Assembly: GCF_002776525.5 (NCBI RefSeq)
Contig: NC_045435.1
Location: 126,897,079-126,961,078, forward strand
Length of the DNA: 64,000 bases
Origin: Piliocolobus tephrosceles
Taxonomy: Eukaryota; Chordata; Mammalia; Primates; Cercopithecidae
Direction of reading: 5' to 3'
Numbering within the stretch: position 1 is the first letter of the stretch; the number at the start of each line of letters is the position of its first letter. Of this stretch, positions 22,101 through 36,600 are shown piece by piece. The translations under genes were made by a program, and so were the position numbers. Below the pieces are notes generated by a model. That model was given only the letters and a program-made list of their open reading frames with translations, was not told where the DNA came from and ran no database searches.

Positions 22101-25100
22101 ATAAAGATGTTTGTCACAAAGTTTCTTTCACGTTTTTAACTGAGGATATTACCTGTAACAGCATAGGCCTCAATGCGATCCAAGGTAGCACTTCTCAGGT
22201 TTCTCAAAGACAGAGTTTATCGACTGCTCCATGAAACGTAAGTGTAAATCTGTGAGATGAATTTACACATCACAAAGAAGTTTCTAAGAAAGCTTTTTTC
22301 TAGTTTTTGTCTGAGGATATTTCCTTTGTCACCATAAACCTCATTGCGCTCAGAAGTATCCAATTGCAGATTTCAAGAAAACTGTGTTGGCAAACTGATC
22401 TCTGAGGAAAAAAGTGTAATTCTGTGAGTTGCATTGACACATCATAATGCAGTTTCTCAGAATGCTTTTTTCCAGTTTTTATCTCAGTTTATTTCCTTTT
22501 TCACCTTAGCCCTCAAGGAGCTCCCAAATATCACTTTGCAGACTCCATAACAACAGTGTTAGCAAACTGCTTCGTGAAGACAAAGTTGTAACTCAGTGAG
22601 ATGAATTCACCTTTCACAAGGAAGTTTCTCAGAAAGCAACTTTCTAGTTTTTAATCTGAGGATATTTACTATGTCACCATTAGCTTCACTGCACTAAGAA
22701 ATATCCCAATGCAGATTTCAAGAAAAGATTGTTAGCAATGGATCAATGAAAAGGAAACTGTAACTCTGTGAGTTGTATTCACAGGTCACAATGCAGTTTC
22801 TCTGAACTATTCCTTCCAGTTTTTATCTGAGGAGATTTCCCTTTTCACCATAACCCTCACTGGGCTCCCAAATATCACTTTGCAAATTCCACGAGAACAG
22901 TCTCGGCAAATGGCTTCATGAGGAGAAAGGTGTAACTCTGTGAGATGAATTCACAGATCGTGATGAAGTTTCTCAGAAGGCTTCTTTCTCATTTATAACT
23001 GAGGATATTTCCTTTGGACCTATAGTCTTCAAAGGGATCTGAAATATCAGTTCTCAGATTCCACAAAAACGGGGCTAGCCAACGGCTCCAAGTAACACAG
23101 GAGTAAGTCAGTCAGTTGAATTCACACATCACAGAGCAGTTTCTCAGAAAGCTTCTTTCTTGTTTTAGCTAAGATTATTTTTGGTCTCAGAGCACCACCA
23201 TGTGTCTTAGTGCAGTTTCTGTGAAACCACTGTTAGCAAGCTCCTGAATGAAAACTGTCATCTAACCCTGTGAGCTGAATTCACCCACAACAAAGAAGTT
23301 TCTGAGAAGGCTTCTCTGCAGATTTATCTGAAGGTATTTCATTATTCACCATCAGATTCAATGATATGCAAGACATCACTTCTGAGCTTCCACAAAGTCA
23401 GTGCTAGCGTACTCCTGCATGAAACAGTGGTGTAACACTTTGAAATGAATTCACACATCAGAAGCAGTTTCTCAGAAAGCAACATTCCGGTTTTTCTCGG
23501 AGGATATTTCCTTTTTCACCATAGCCCTCAAAGAGCTCCCAAATATCACTTTGCAGATTCCACAACAACAGTGTTAGCAAACTGCTTCATGAAGACAAAG
23601 TTGTAACTCGGTGAGACAAATTCACATGTCACAAAGAAGTTTCTCAGAAAGCTACTTTCTAGATTTTCTTTGAGGATATTTCTTTTGTCACTGTCAGCTT
23701 CATTGCTCTAAGAGATATCCCAATGCAGATTTCAAGAAAAGAGTCTTAGCTACGGATCAATGAAAAGGAAAGTGTAATTCTGTGAGTTGCATCCACATGT
23801 CACAAGGCAGTTTCTCAGAAGGCTTCTTTCCAGTTTTTATCTGAGGATATTTCCTTTTTCACTGCAGGCCTCAATGAGCTCCCAAATATCACTTGGCAGT
23901 ATCCACGACAACAGTGTTAATAACCTACTGCAAGAAGACAAAAGTGAATCTCTGTGTTATGAATTCACACATCAGAAAGCAACTTCTGAGAAAGCTTCTT
24001 TCTAGTTATTATCTGAGGATATTTCCGTTTTCACCATAAGCCTCAATGCGCTCCCAAATATCACTCTGCAGATTCCACAAAAACACTGTTAGCAAACTGC
24101 TACAAGAATTGAAAGATGCACATCATTGTGATGAATTCAAAAATCACAATGCAATCTCTCAGAAACCTTCTTTCTAGATTTTATCTGAGGATATTTCCGT
24201 TTTCACCATGGGCCTCCACGTGCTCCCAAATATCACTTTGCAGTTTCCACGACAACAGTGTCAGCAAACTGCTTCGTGAAGGCAAAGTTGAAACTCGGTG
24301 AGAGGAATTCACATCTCACAAAGAAATTTCTCAGATAGCGACTTTCTAGTTTTTACTTGAGGATATTTCCTTTGTCTCCGTCTGTTTCATTGCGCTAAGA
24401 AATATCCCAATGCAGATTTGAAGAAAAGAGTGTCAGCAAACGGATCAATGAAAAGGAAAGTGTTACTCTGTGATTTGTATTCACAGGTCACAACGCAGTT
24501 TCTCAGAACGCTTCTTCCAGTTTTTATCTGAGGAAATTTTCTTTTTCACAATACCCGTCAATGGGCTCCCAAATATCACTTTGCAAGTTCCACAAGAAGT
24601 GTCTCAGCAAACAGCTTAATGAGGAGAAAGGTGTAACTCTGTGAGGTGAATTCACAGATCACACTGAAGTTTCTCAGAAAGCTTCTTTCTCATTTTTAAC
24701 GGAGGACATTTCCTTTGGCCCTATAGTCTTCAAAGGGATCCGAAATATCACTTCTCAGATTCCACAAAAACAGGGTTAGCCAATGGCTCCACAAAACACA
24801 GGCATAACTCAGTGAGTTGAATTCACACATCACAGAGCAGTTTCTCAGAAAGCTTCTTTCTTCTTTGAGCTGAGGTTATTTGTGGTCTCGGAGTGCCACC
24901 GTGTGTCTTATTGCAGTTTCTGTGAAAACACTGTTTGCAAGCTTCTGAATGAAAACAGTCATCTAACCCTGTGAGCTGAATGCACCGACAAGAGAGAAGT
25001 TTCTGAGAAGGCTTTTCTGCAGATTTGTCTGAAGATATTTCATTATTCACTATGGGATTCAACGATATCCAAGACATCACTTCTGAGCTTCCACAAAGTC

Positions 25101-27020
25101 AGTTGTAGCAGACTCCTCCGTGAAACAGTGGTGTAACACTTTGAAATGAATTCACACATCACAAAGCAGTTTCTCAGAAAGCTTCATTCCGATTTTTCTC
25201 AGAGGATATTTCCTTTTTCACCGTAGCCCTCAATGAGCTCCCAAATATCACATTGTAGATTTCACGACAACAGTGTTAGCAAACTGCTTTGTGAAGACAA
25301 AGTCGTAACTAGGTGACATGAATTCACATGTCATAAAGACGTTTCTCAGAAAGCTACTTTCTAGTTTTTCTTTGAGGATATTTTCTTTCTCACCATCAGC
25401 TTCATTGCACTAACAGATATCCCAATGCAGATTGCAAGAAAAGAGTCTTAGCAACGGATAATGAAAAGGAAAGTGTAACTGTGTGTGTTGTATCCACACT
25501 TTACAAGGCAGTTTCTCAGAACGCTTCTTTCCAGTTTTTATCAGAGGATATTTTCTTTTTCACCATAGCCCTCAATGAGCTCCCAAATATCAATTTGCAG
25601 ATTCCACGACAACAGTGTTAGCAAACTGCTTCATGAAGACTAAATTGTTACTCTATGAGATTAATTCACATATCATAAAGAAGTTTGTCACAAAACTTCT
25701 TTCACGTATTTAATTGAGGATATTTCCTGTAACAGTGTAGGCCTCAATGCGATCCAAGGTAGCACTTTTCAGGTTCCTCAAAGACAGTGTTTATCGACTG
25801 CTCCATGAAATGTAAGTGTAACTCTGTGAGATGAATTGACACATCACAAAGAAGTTTCTAGGAAAGCTTCTTTCTAGTTTTTGTCTGAGGATGTTTACTT
25901 TGTCACTGTAAGGCTCATTGCGCTCAGAAGTATCCAATTGCAGATTTCAAGAAAACCGTGTTAGCAAACTGATCTCTGAGGAAAAAAGTGTAACTCTGTG
26001 AGTTGCATTCCCACATCATAATGCAGTTTCTCAGAATGCTTCTTTCCAGTTTTTATCTGAGTATATTTCCTTTTTCACCATAGCCCTCAAGGAGCTCCCA
26101 AATATCACTTTGCAGATTCCATGGCAACAGTGTTAGCAAACTGCTTCATGAAGACAAAGTTGTAACTCAGTGAGATGAATTCACATGTCACAAGGAAGTT
26201 TCTCAGAAGGCGACTTTCTAGTTTTAATCTCAGGATATTTCTTTTGTCACTGTCAGCTTCATTGCGCTAAGAAATATACAAATGCAGATTTCAAGAAAAG
26301 ATTGTTAGCAAACGGATCAATGAAAAGGAAAGTGTAACTCTGTGAGTTGTATTCACAGGTCACAATGCAGTTTCTCTGAATGCTTCCTTCCAGTTTTTAT
26401 CTGAGGAGATTTCCTTTTTCACCATAACCCTCACTGGGCTCCCAAATATCACTTTGCAAATTCCAAGAGAACAGTCTCAGCAAATTGCTTCATGAGGAGA
26501 AAGTTATAACTCTGTGAGATGAACTCACAGATCACATTGAAGTTTCTCAGAAGGCTTCTTTCTCATTGTTAATGGAGGATATTTCCTTTGGACCTATAGT
26601 CTTCAAAGGGATCCTAAATATCAGTTCTCAGATTCCTCAAAAACAGTGCTAGCCAACGGCTCCACGAAACACAGGAGCAACTCAGTGAGTTGAATTCACA
26701 CATCACAGAGCAGTTTCTCAGAAAGCTTCTTTCTTGTTTTAGCTAAGGTTATTTGTGGTCTCAGAGCACCACCGTGTCTCTTATTGCAGTTTCTGCGAAA
26801 CCACTGTTAGCAAGCTCCTGAATGAAAACTGACATCTAACCCTGTGAGCTGAAAGCACCAACAACAAAGAAGTTTCTGAGAAGGCTTCTCTGCAGATTTA
26901 TCTGAAGGTGTTTCATTATTCACCATGGGATTCAATGATATCCAAGACATCAATTCTGGGTTTCCACAAAGTCAGTGCTAGCAGACTCCTCCATGAAACA
27001 GTGGTGCAACACTTTGAAAT
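16140..27020 (-). repeat. Five copies of a distinctive three-monomer alpha cassette
   Basis: Three unusual consecutive monomers recur together. One reads 'ggccctatagtcttcaaagg', the next 'ggtctcggagc' followed by a 'gtgtgtctttttgcagtttc'-like stretch, and the third 'ttattcaccatgggattcaa' followed by 'gacatcacttctgagcttcc'. The middle marker is at about 16359, 21140, 23183, 24883 and 26757. Spacings of 4781, 2043, 1700 and 1874 bp are close to 28, 12, 10 and 11 monomers. The cassette marks the higher-order units of this part of the array and shows that they vary in length. Confidence 0.85.
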
Positions 27021-30000
27021 GAATTCACACATCACAAAGCAGTTTCTCAGAAAGCTTCATTCCGGTTTTTCTCAGAGGATATTTTTTTTTTCACCGTAGC
27101 CCTCAATGAGTTCCCAAATACCACTTTGCAGATTCCATGACAACAGTGTTAGCAAACTGCTTCATGAAGACAAAGTAGTAACTCAGTGAGATGAATTCAC
27201 ATGTCACAAAGAAGTTTCTCAGAAAGCTACTTTCTAGTTTTTCCTTGAGGATACTTCCTTTCTCTCCGTCAGCTTCATTGCGCTTAAAGATATCCCAAAG
27301 CAGATTGTAAGAAAAGTGTCCTAGCAACGGATCCATGAAAAGGAAAGTAACTCTGTGAGTTGCATCCACAGGTCACAAGGCAGTTTCTAAGAGGCTTCTT
27401 TTCAGTTTTTATCTGACGATATTTCCTTTTTCACCATAGCCCTCAATGATCTCCCAAATATCACATGGCAGAATCCACGACAACAGTGTTAGTAACCTGA
27501 TGCAAGAAGGGAAAATGAATCTGTGTATTATGAATTCACACATCAGAAAACAACTTCTGAGAAAGTTTCTTTCTGGTTATTATCTGAGGTTATTTCCATT
27601 TTCACCATAGGCCTCAATGCGCTCCCAAATATCACTTTGCAGATTCCATGAAAACACTGTTAGGAAACTGCTTCATGAAGACTAATTTGTTACACTGTGA
27701 GATGAATTCACATATCACAAAGAGGTTTGGCGCAAAGCTTCTTTCACGTTTTTAACTGAGGATTTTCCTGTAACAGCATAGGCCTCAAGGTAGCCCTTCT
27801 CAGGTTCCTCAAAGACAGTGTTGATCGACTGCTCCATGAAACATAAATGTAGCTCTGTGAGATGAATTGACACATCACAAAGAAATTTCTAAGAAATCTT
27901 CTTTCTAGTTATTATCTGAGGATATTTCCATTTTCACCATAGGCCTCAATGCGCTCCCAAATATCACTTTGCAAATTCCACGAAAACACTTTTAGCAAAC
28001 TACTACAAGAAGGGAAAGGTGAATGTCTTTGTGATGAATTCACAAATCACAAAGCAATCTCTCAGAAATCTTCTTTCTAGATTCTATCTGAGGAAATTTC
28101 CGTTTTCACCACGGGCCTCCATGAGCTCCCAAATATCACTTTGCAGATTCCACGACAACAGTGTTAGCAAACTGCTTCATGAAGACAAACTTGTAACTTG
28201 GTGAGATGAATTCACATGTCACAAAGAAGTTTCTCAGAAAGTGACTTTCTAGTTTTTATTTGAGGATATTTCCTTTGTCTCCATCAGCTTCATTGTGCTA
28301 AGAAATATCCCAATGCAGATTTCAAGAAAAGTGTGTTAGCAAACGGATAAATGAAAAGGAAAGTGTAACTCTGTGAGCTGTATTCACAGGTCACAATGCA
28401 GTTTCTCAGAACGCTTCCTTCCAGGTTTTATCTGAGGAGATTTCCTTTTTTAGCATAACCCTCACTGGGCTCCCAAATATCACTTGGCAGAATCCACGAC
28501 GACAGTGTTAGGAACCTGCTGCAAGAACGGAAAAGTGAATCTCTGTGTTATGCATTCAATCATCAGAAAGCAACTTCTGAGAAAGCTTCTTTCTAGTTAT
28601 TATCTGAGGATATTTCCGTTTTCACCGTAGGCCTCAATGTGCTCCAAAATATCATTTTTCATATTACACGAAAACACTGTTAGCAAACTGCTTCATGAAG
28701 ACTAAGTTGTTACTCTGTGAGATGAATTCACATACCACAAAGAAGTTTGTAACAAAGATTCTTTCACCTTTTTTATTGAGGATATTTCCTGTAACAGCGT
28801 AGTCCTCAATGCAATGCAAAGTATCACTTCTCAGGTTCCTCAAAGTGTTGATCGACTGCTCCATGAAACGTAAGTGGAACTCTGTGAGATGAATTGACAC
28901 ATCACAAATAACTTTTTAAGAGAGCTTCTTTGTAGTTTTTGTCTGAGGATATTTCCTTTGTCACTGTAAGCCTCATTGGGCTCAGAAGTATCCAATTGCA
29001 GATTTCAAGAAAACTGTGTTAGCAAACTGATCTCTGAAGAGAAAAGTGTAACCCTGTGAGTTGCATTCACACGTCATAATGCAGTTTCCCAGAACGCTTC
29101 TTTCCAGTTTTAATCTGAGGATATATCCTTTTTCTCCATAGCCCTCAATGAGCTCCCAAATATCACTTTGCAGATTCCACGACAACATTGTTAGCAAACT
29201 GCTTCGTGAAGACAAAATTGTAACTCAGTGAGATGAATTCACATGTCACAAAGAAGTTTTTCAGAAAGCTACTTTCTAGTTTTTGTCTGAGGATATCTCC
29301 TTTGTCACCATCAGCTTCATTGCACTAAGAAATATCCCAATGCAGATTTCAAGAAAATAGTCTTATCAAAGGTATGAATGAAAAGGAAAGTGTAACTCTG
29401 TGAGTTGCATCCACATGTCATGATGCAGTTTCTCAGAATGTTTTCTTTCCAGATTTTACCTGAGGATATTTCCTTTTTCACCACAGCCTTCAATGAGCTC
29501 CCAGATATCACTTGCCAGAATCCACGATAACAGTGTTAGGAAACTGCTGCAAGAAGGGAAAAGTAAATCTCTGTGTTATGTGTTCACACATCAGAAAGCA
29601 ACTTCTGAGAAAGCTTCTTTCTAGTTATTATCTGAGGATATTTCCGTTTTCACCATAGGCCTCAATGCGCTCCCATATATCACTTTGCATGTTCCACAAA
29701 AACACTGTTAGCAAACTGCTACAACAAGGGAAAGGTGAATGTCTTTGTGATGAATTCACAAATCACAAAGCAATTTATCAGAAAGCTTCTCTCTAGATTT
29801 TATGTGAGGACATTTCCGTTTCCAACTTTGGCCTCCATATGATACCAAATATCACTTTGCAGATTCCACGACAACAGTGTTAGCCAACTGCTTCCTGAAG
29901 ACAAAGTTATACCTCGGTGAGATGAATTCACATATAACAAAGAAGTTTCTCAGAAAGCTATTTTCTAGTTTTTATTTGAGGATATTTCCTTTGTCTCCAT

Positions 30001-30140
30001 CAGCTTCATTGCGTTAAGAAATATCCCAATGCAGATTTCAAGAAAAGAGTGTTAGCAAAAGGATCAATAAAAAATAAAGTGTAACTCTGTGAGTTTTATT
30101 CACAGGTCACAATGCAGTTTTTCATAATGCTTCGTTCCAG

Positions 30141-30157
30141 TTTTTTTTTTTTTTTTT
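30141..30157. repeat. Poly(T) run of 17 inside an alpha monomer
   Basis: The monomer's usual 'ccagtttttatctgagg' reads here as 17 T followed by 'gagg'. This looks like local homopolymer expansion, not an element tail, because no inserted sequence accompanies it. Confidence 0.8.
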
Positions 30158-30639
30158 GAGGATATTTCCTTTTTCACCATAGCCCTCAATGAGCTCCCAA
30201 ATATCACTTTGCATATTCCACAAGAAGAGTGTTAGAAAACTGCTGCAAGAAGGGAACGATGCATCTTTTTGTGATTAACTCAGACATCAGAAAGCAATTT
30301 CTCAGAAATATTTTTTCTAGTTTTTATCTTTGAAAACTTCCGTTTTCACCATGGGCCTCAATGCGCTCCCAAATATCACTTTGCAGATTCCACGACAACA
30401 GTGTTAGCAGACTGCTTCTTGAAAACAAAGTTGTAACTCGGTGAGATGAATTCACATATCACAAAGAAGTTTCTCAGAAAGCTGCTTTCTAGTTTTTATT
30501 TGAGGAAATTTCCTTTGTCTCTGTCAGCTTCATTGCGATAAGAAATATCCCAATGCAGATTTCAAGAAAAGAGTGTTAGCAAAAGGATCAATGAAAAGGA
30601 AAGTGTAACTCTGTGCAGTGTATTCACACGTCACAAAGC

Positions 30640-33600
30640 AGTTTCACCATAGGCCCGAATAAGATCCTTACTATGTTTTCGCAGATCCATCCACGAGGGA
30701 CTTCCAAACCACGTAATGTAAAGAAACCTTCCAATATGTGATTTGAATGAATATAGGAAAATGCAGATTCACAGAAAGCTTCTTTCGAGTGTTTATCTGA
30801 AGATATTTCCTTTTTCACAATAGTCCTGAATGCGCTCCTGAAGGTCCCTTTGTAGATCCGTCCATGAGAGTTTCCAAGCTGTGAAATGTAAAGAAAATTT
30901 CATCTGTGTGAGGTGATTACTTACATCAGAGAATAGTTTCCTAGAAAGCTTCTTTCCAGTTTTTTTTCTGAGGCTATTTCCCTTTTCGCCATCAGCATCA
31001 ACATGCTCCAGAATATCACTTGGTACCTGTCTCTTAAAAAGGGTATCCCCGACGCTGTATGAGAAGACAGGTATAACACTTTGAGTGGAATGCACACGTC
31101 ATAAAGCAGTTCCTTGGAAAGCTTCTCTTCAGTTTCAGTCTGAACGTATTTCCTTTTTCACCGTAAGCCTCAAAGTGCTCCCGAATATCCCATCACATGC
31201 TAAATATGCACAGGATGAGAAAACTGATCAATGAAAAGAGAGGCTTAACTGAGTGATAGGAATTAAGAAGACACAGAGTAGTTTCACAGAAAGCTTCCTT
31301 CTGTATTTTACCTGAGGATATTTCCTTTTCCGTATTTTAAGGATCGTTCCCAAATGTCCTTCCTCAGATTCCACAAAAACAGTGATTTCAAGCTGCTCAA
31401 TCCAAAGAATGGGTTAACTCCATGAGAAAAATACACACATCACAAAGCAGTTGCTTAGAAATTTTATCTGCAGGTTTCATCGGAAGATGTTGCCTTGCTC
31501 ACCACAAGCCTCCAGGCGTCACTAAATATCCCTTAACAGATACTTCAAAGACAGAGTTTCGAAACTGGGCAACATAGAGTAAGCATTAACTCTGTGAAGT
31601 GAATGCACACATTAGAGAGCAGATTCTTGGAACGCTTCTTACTCGATTTTATTTCATTATATTTCACTATTCGCCGTATACCTCAATGCACTCCAAAATA
31701 TCACATTTTCAGTTTCACAGGAACAGTGTTCAAACACTGTCTTGTGAGAAAAGAGGTATAACTCCCTGAGTGGAATGCATACATCACAAAGTAGTTTCTC
31801 AGAAAGCTTCTATCCAGTTTTTATCTGAAGATATATCCACTTTCACCACAGGCCTTAATGTGCCCCCGAATGTCCCTTCACGGATCCGCACATGATGGAC
31901 TTTCCAAACTGCGTAATATAAGAAATGTTTTAACTATGCGAGTTGAATAAGTATATCTAACACCAAGCTGTTTCACAAAAATCTTCTTTGCTGTTTTTGT
32001 CTGAGGATATTTCCTTATTCACCAGAGCTGTCCCTATATTCCTGAATGTCTCTTCGTAGCTTTTTTTCCAAAATAGATTCTGGAATCATTTTGGAGAAGA
32101 AAGGTATATTTCTTTGAGTGGGATGCACACCTCACAAAGCAGCTCCTCAGAACGCTTCTCTCCAGTTTCTATCTGAAGGCGATTCCTTTGTCATTGTGAG
32201 TCTCAAAGTGCTCCTGAATATCCCTTCTCAGACTAAACAAAAACAGTGTTATGATACTGCTCAATGAAAAGAGAATCTTAACTGTGTGAGCGGAATTCAC
32301 ATGACACAGAGCAGTTTCACAGAAAGCTTCCTTCTGGTTTCTCTCTGTGGTTATTTCTTTTTCAGGATATTCAAAAGAGCGTTTCCAAATGTTCTTTCTC
32401 AGATTCCACAGTAACGGTGATTTCAAACTGCTGAATCCAAAGAATGATTTAACTCTATGAGATGAATAAACACATCACAAAAGAGTTGTGCAGAAAGCTT
32501 CTCTCTACTCCACTTTCCGATGGAAGACATTTCCTTGCTCGACACAGGCCTCTGTTTGCCAATTACTATCCCTTTTCAGAACCCTCAAAGACTGACTTTG
32601 AAAGTGGGAAATGTAGTGTCAGCTTTAACCCTGTGAACAGAATGGACAAGTCAGAGAGCATCAACATGCTCTTGAATATCTCTTGGTACCTGTTCCTCCA
32701 AAAGGGTTTCTTCGACGCTGTATGAGAAGGGAGGTATAATGCACATGTGAGTGAAATCCACATGTCACAAAGCAGTTCCTCAGAAAGCTTCTGTCCAGTT
32801 TCGTTCTTAGCATATTTCTTATTTCACCGTCAGCTTCAAAGTGCTCCCAAATATGCCATCACACGCTAAACATACACAGGGTTAGAAAACTGATCAATGG
32901 AAAGAGAAGCTGAACTGACTGACAGGAATTAAGACGACACAATACAGTTTCACAGAAAGCTTTCTTCTGGATTTTACCTGATGATATTTCTTTCTCCATA
33001 TTCTGAGGATCGTTCACAAATGTCCTTTCGCAGATTCCACAAAAACAGCAATTTCAAGCTGCTCAATCCAAAGAATGGTTTAACTCCTTGAGACGAATAC
33101 ACACATTGAAAGTAGTTGCTCAGAAAGATTCTCTGTAGGTTTCATCAGAAGACGTTTCCTCTCTCACCACAAGCCTCCGAGCATCACTAAATATCACATA
33201 TTCTCAAAGACAGAGTTTCGAAACTGCGCAACAGAGAGTAAGTATTAACTCTGTGAAGTGAATGCACATATCAGAGAGCAGATTCCTGGAATACTTCTTC
33301 CTCGATTTTATTTCAGTATATTGCACTATTCGCCATAGTCCTCAAGGCGTTCCGAAATATCACTTTTTAGTGTTCACAAGAATAGTGTTCAAACACTGCC
33401 TTGTGAGAAAAGAGGTATAACTCCCTGAGTGGAATGCATACATCACAAAATAGTTTCTCAGAAAGGTTCTATCCAGTTTTTATCTGAAGATATCTCTTCT
33501 TTCATTGTAGGCCTGAATGTGCTCCCAAATGTCCATTTGTGGATCTGTTTATGACAGAGTTTCCAAACTGCGTAATATAATTAAAGTTTTAACTATGTGA

Positions 33601-36600
33601 GACGAATAAATATATCTAACACAAAGCAGTTTCAAAGAAGTCTTCTTTCCAGTTTTTGTCTGAGGATATTTCCTTTTTCACCATAGTCGTCCCTATACTC
33701 CCAAATATCTCTTGGTAGCTTTTTCTGCAAAAGAGATTCTGGACTCCTCTAGGAGTAGAAAGGTATACATCTGTGAGTGGAATGCACACCTCAGAAAGCA
33801 GCTCCTCATAAAGCTTCTCTCCAGTTTCTATCTCAAGTTGTTTCCTTTCTCACCATAAGCGTCAAAGCCCTCCGGAGTATCCCTTCACAGAGTAAACAAC
33901 AACAGTGTTATGCTCCCAGCTCCATAAAAAGAGAAGCTTAACTGTGTGATCCGAATTCACCTGACACAGAGCAGTTTCACAGAAAGCTTCCTTCTGGTTT
34001 CTTTCTGAGGTTATTTCCTTTTCAGGATATTCTAAGGAACATTTCCAAATGTCCTTTCTCAGAGTCCACAGAAACAGTGACTTCAAACTGCTCAGTCGAA
34101 AGAGTGATTTAACTCTATGAGATGAATACTAACATCACAAAATTGTTGCGCAGAAAGCTTTCTCTCCGATTTTCGATGGAAGCCATTTCCTTGCCTCACA
34201 CAGGCCTCCGGCCGCCACTACTATCCCTTCACAGAACCCTCAACTACCGACTTTCAAACTGGGAAATGTAGAGTAAGCGTTAACCCTCTCAAAAGAGTGG
34301 ACATGACAGAGAGCAGTTTCTTCCAGTACTTCTTTCTGTTTTTTTTTTTGGATGACATTTCACTTTTTGTGATAGTCTTCAATGTGCTCTGAATATCACT
34401 CTTTTGGTTTCACAAAAACAGTGTTCAAACTATGCCTTATGAGAAGAAATTTATATCTCCCTGAGTGGAATGCACATATCACCAAGCAGTTTCTCAGAAA
34501 GCTACTTTCCAGTTTTTATATGATGATATTTCTATTTTCACCATAGGCCCAATTGCAATCCCAAATATCACTTCACTAATGCATCCATGAGGAAATTTCC
34601 AAGCTGTGAAGTGTAAAGTAAGCTTCATCTATGTGAGGTGAATAAACACAGCAAAAAGCAAATTCACAGAAATCTTCTTTCCAGTTTTTATCTGAAGATA
34701 TTTCCTTGTTCACCCTAGTTCTGAATGTGCTCCCGAACGTTCCTTCTTGGTCCATGCATGACAGTTTCCAATCTGCATAAGGTAAAGAAAGTTTTTTCTA
34801 TGTGAGATGATTACATGTATTACTGAGTAGTTTCGTAGAAAGCTTCTTTCTAGTTTTTGTCTGAGGCTATTTCCCTTTTCACCATCGGCATCAACATACT
34901 CCTGAGTATCACCTGGTACCTCTTTATTCAAAAGAGTTTCCCTGACGCTGTATCAGAAGAGACGTATAAAACTGTGACTGGAATGCACATGTCACAAAGC
35001 AGTTCCTCGGAAAGCTACTCTACAGTTTCAGTCTGAACATATTTCCTTTTTAACCATTAGCCTCAAAGTGCTCCCGAATATCCCATCACACGCTAAACAT
35101 ACACAGGGTTATAAAACTACTCAATGTAAAGAGAGGATTAACTAAGCGAGAGGAATTAAGATGACACAGAGTAGTTTCACAGAAATCTTCCTTCTGGATT
35201 TTACCTGACGATATTTCTTTCTCCATATTCTAAAGATCGTTCCCAAATGTCCTTCCTCAGGTTCCACAAAACAGTGATTTCAATCTGCTCAATCCAAAGA
35301 ACGGTTTAACTGTATGAGAAGAATACACGCATCGCAAAGCAGTTGCTCAGAAAGTTACTCTGCAGGTTTCATCGGAAGACTTTTCCTTGCCCACCGCAAA
35401 CCTCCAGATGTAACTAAATATCACTTCACAGATTCTTCAAAGACAGAATTTCAAAACTGGGCAACATAGAGTAAGCACAAATTCCATGAAGGGAATGCAC
35501 ATATCAGAGAGCAGATTCTTGGAACCTGCCTATCTCGATTTTATTTCAGTATATTTCACTATTTACCATAGTCCTCAATGCGCTGCAATGTATCACTTTT
35601 TCCGTTACACAGGAACAGTGTTGAAACACTGCCTTGTGAGAAAAGAGGTATAAATAATTGAGCGGAATGCATACATCGCAAGTAGTTTCTCACAAAGCTT
35701 TTATCCAGTTTTTATCTGAAGACATACCCTCTTTCACCATAGGCCTGAATGTGCTCTCTAATGTCCCTTCGCAGATTCGTGCATGAAGGAGTTTCCAAAC
35801 TGAATAATATAAGAAAGGTTTGAACTATGCGAGATGAATAGATGTATCTAACACGAAGCAGTTTCACAGAAAGCTTCTTTCCAGTTCTGTCTGAGGACAC
35901 ATCCTTTTTCACCATAGCCGTCCCTATACTCCCTAATGTCTCCTGGTAGCTTTTACTCCAAAGGGATTCCTGAATTCTCTAGGAGAAGAAAGGTATGTTT
36001 CTGTGAGTGGAATGCACACGTCACAAAGCAACTCCTCAGAAAGCTTCTCTCCAGTTTCTATCTGAAGGCGTTTCCTTTCTCACCATAATCCTCAAATCGC
36101 TCCTGAATATCCCTTCGCAGTCTAAAGCAAAACAGTGATATGATATTGTTCAATGAAACGAGAAGCTTAACTGTATGAGTGTATTCACGTGACTCAGAGC
36201 AGGTTCACAGAAAGCTTCCTTCTGATTTATCTCTGAGGTTATGTCTTTTTCGGGATATTCTAAAGAGCCTCTCCAAATGTTCTTTCTCAAATTCCACAGA
36301 AACAGTGATTTCCACTCCACTGCTCACTCCAAAGAATGATTTAACTCTTTGAGATGAACACAAACATCACAAAAGAGTTGTGCAGAAAGCTTTTCTCCAA
36401 TTTTCGATGGGAGACATTTCCTTGCTCGACACAGGTCTCCAGTTCCCACTTACTATGCCTTCGCAGAAACCCCAGAGGTCGACGTTCAAAACTGGGAAAT
36501 GTAGAGTAAGCTTGAACCCTGTGAAAAGAATGGGCATGTCAGAGAGTAGTTTCTTCGAGTGCTTCTTTCTGTTTTTTATTGGACGACATTTCACTTTTTG

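Larger units (their letters stand above)
15105..30640 (-). repeat. Alpha satellite, type 2, irregular multi-monomer array
   Basis: About 90 monomers related to the tetramer types but in longer, irregular order, all in the same reverse orientation. Common forms read 'ctcaatgagctcccaaatat' followed by 'acgacaacagtgttagcaaa'. There is no single fixed period; local spacings are multiples of about 170-171 bp (for example near 1.0, 1.7, 1.9 and 2.0 kb), as expected after repeated unequal exchange. I see no coding region, RNA gene or transposable element in this 15.5 kb. The many 60-90-codon ORFs are fragments of the same satellite frames. Confidence 0.93.

Noticed and set aside
12380..30640. Dozens of 60-90-codon ORFs with similar peptides (for example with 'ISLCRFHDNSVSKLL' or 'MSSRSSLLTLLSWNLQSD')
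   Set aside because: They recur with the 171-bp monomer period on both strands and vary in frame. They are chance readings of alpha satellite, not a gene family.
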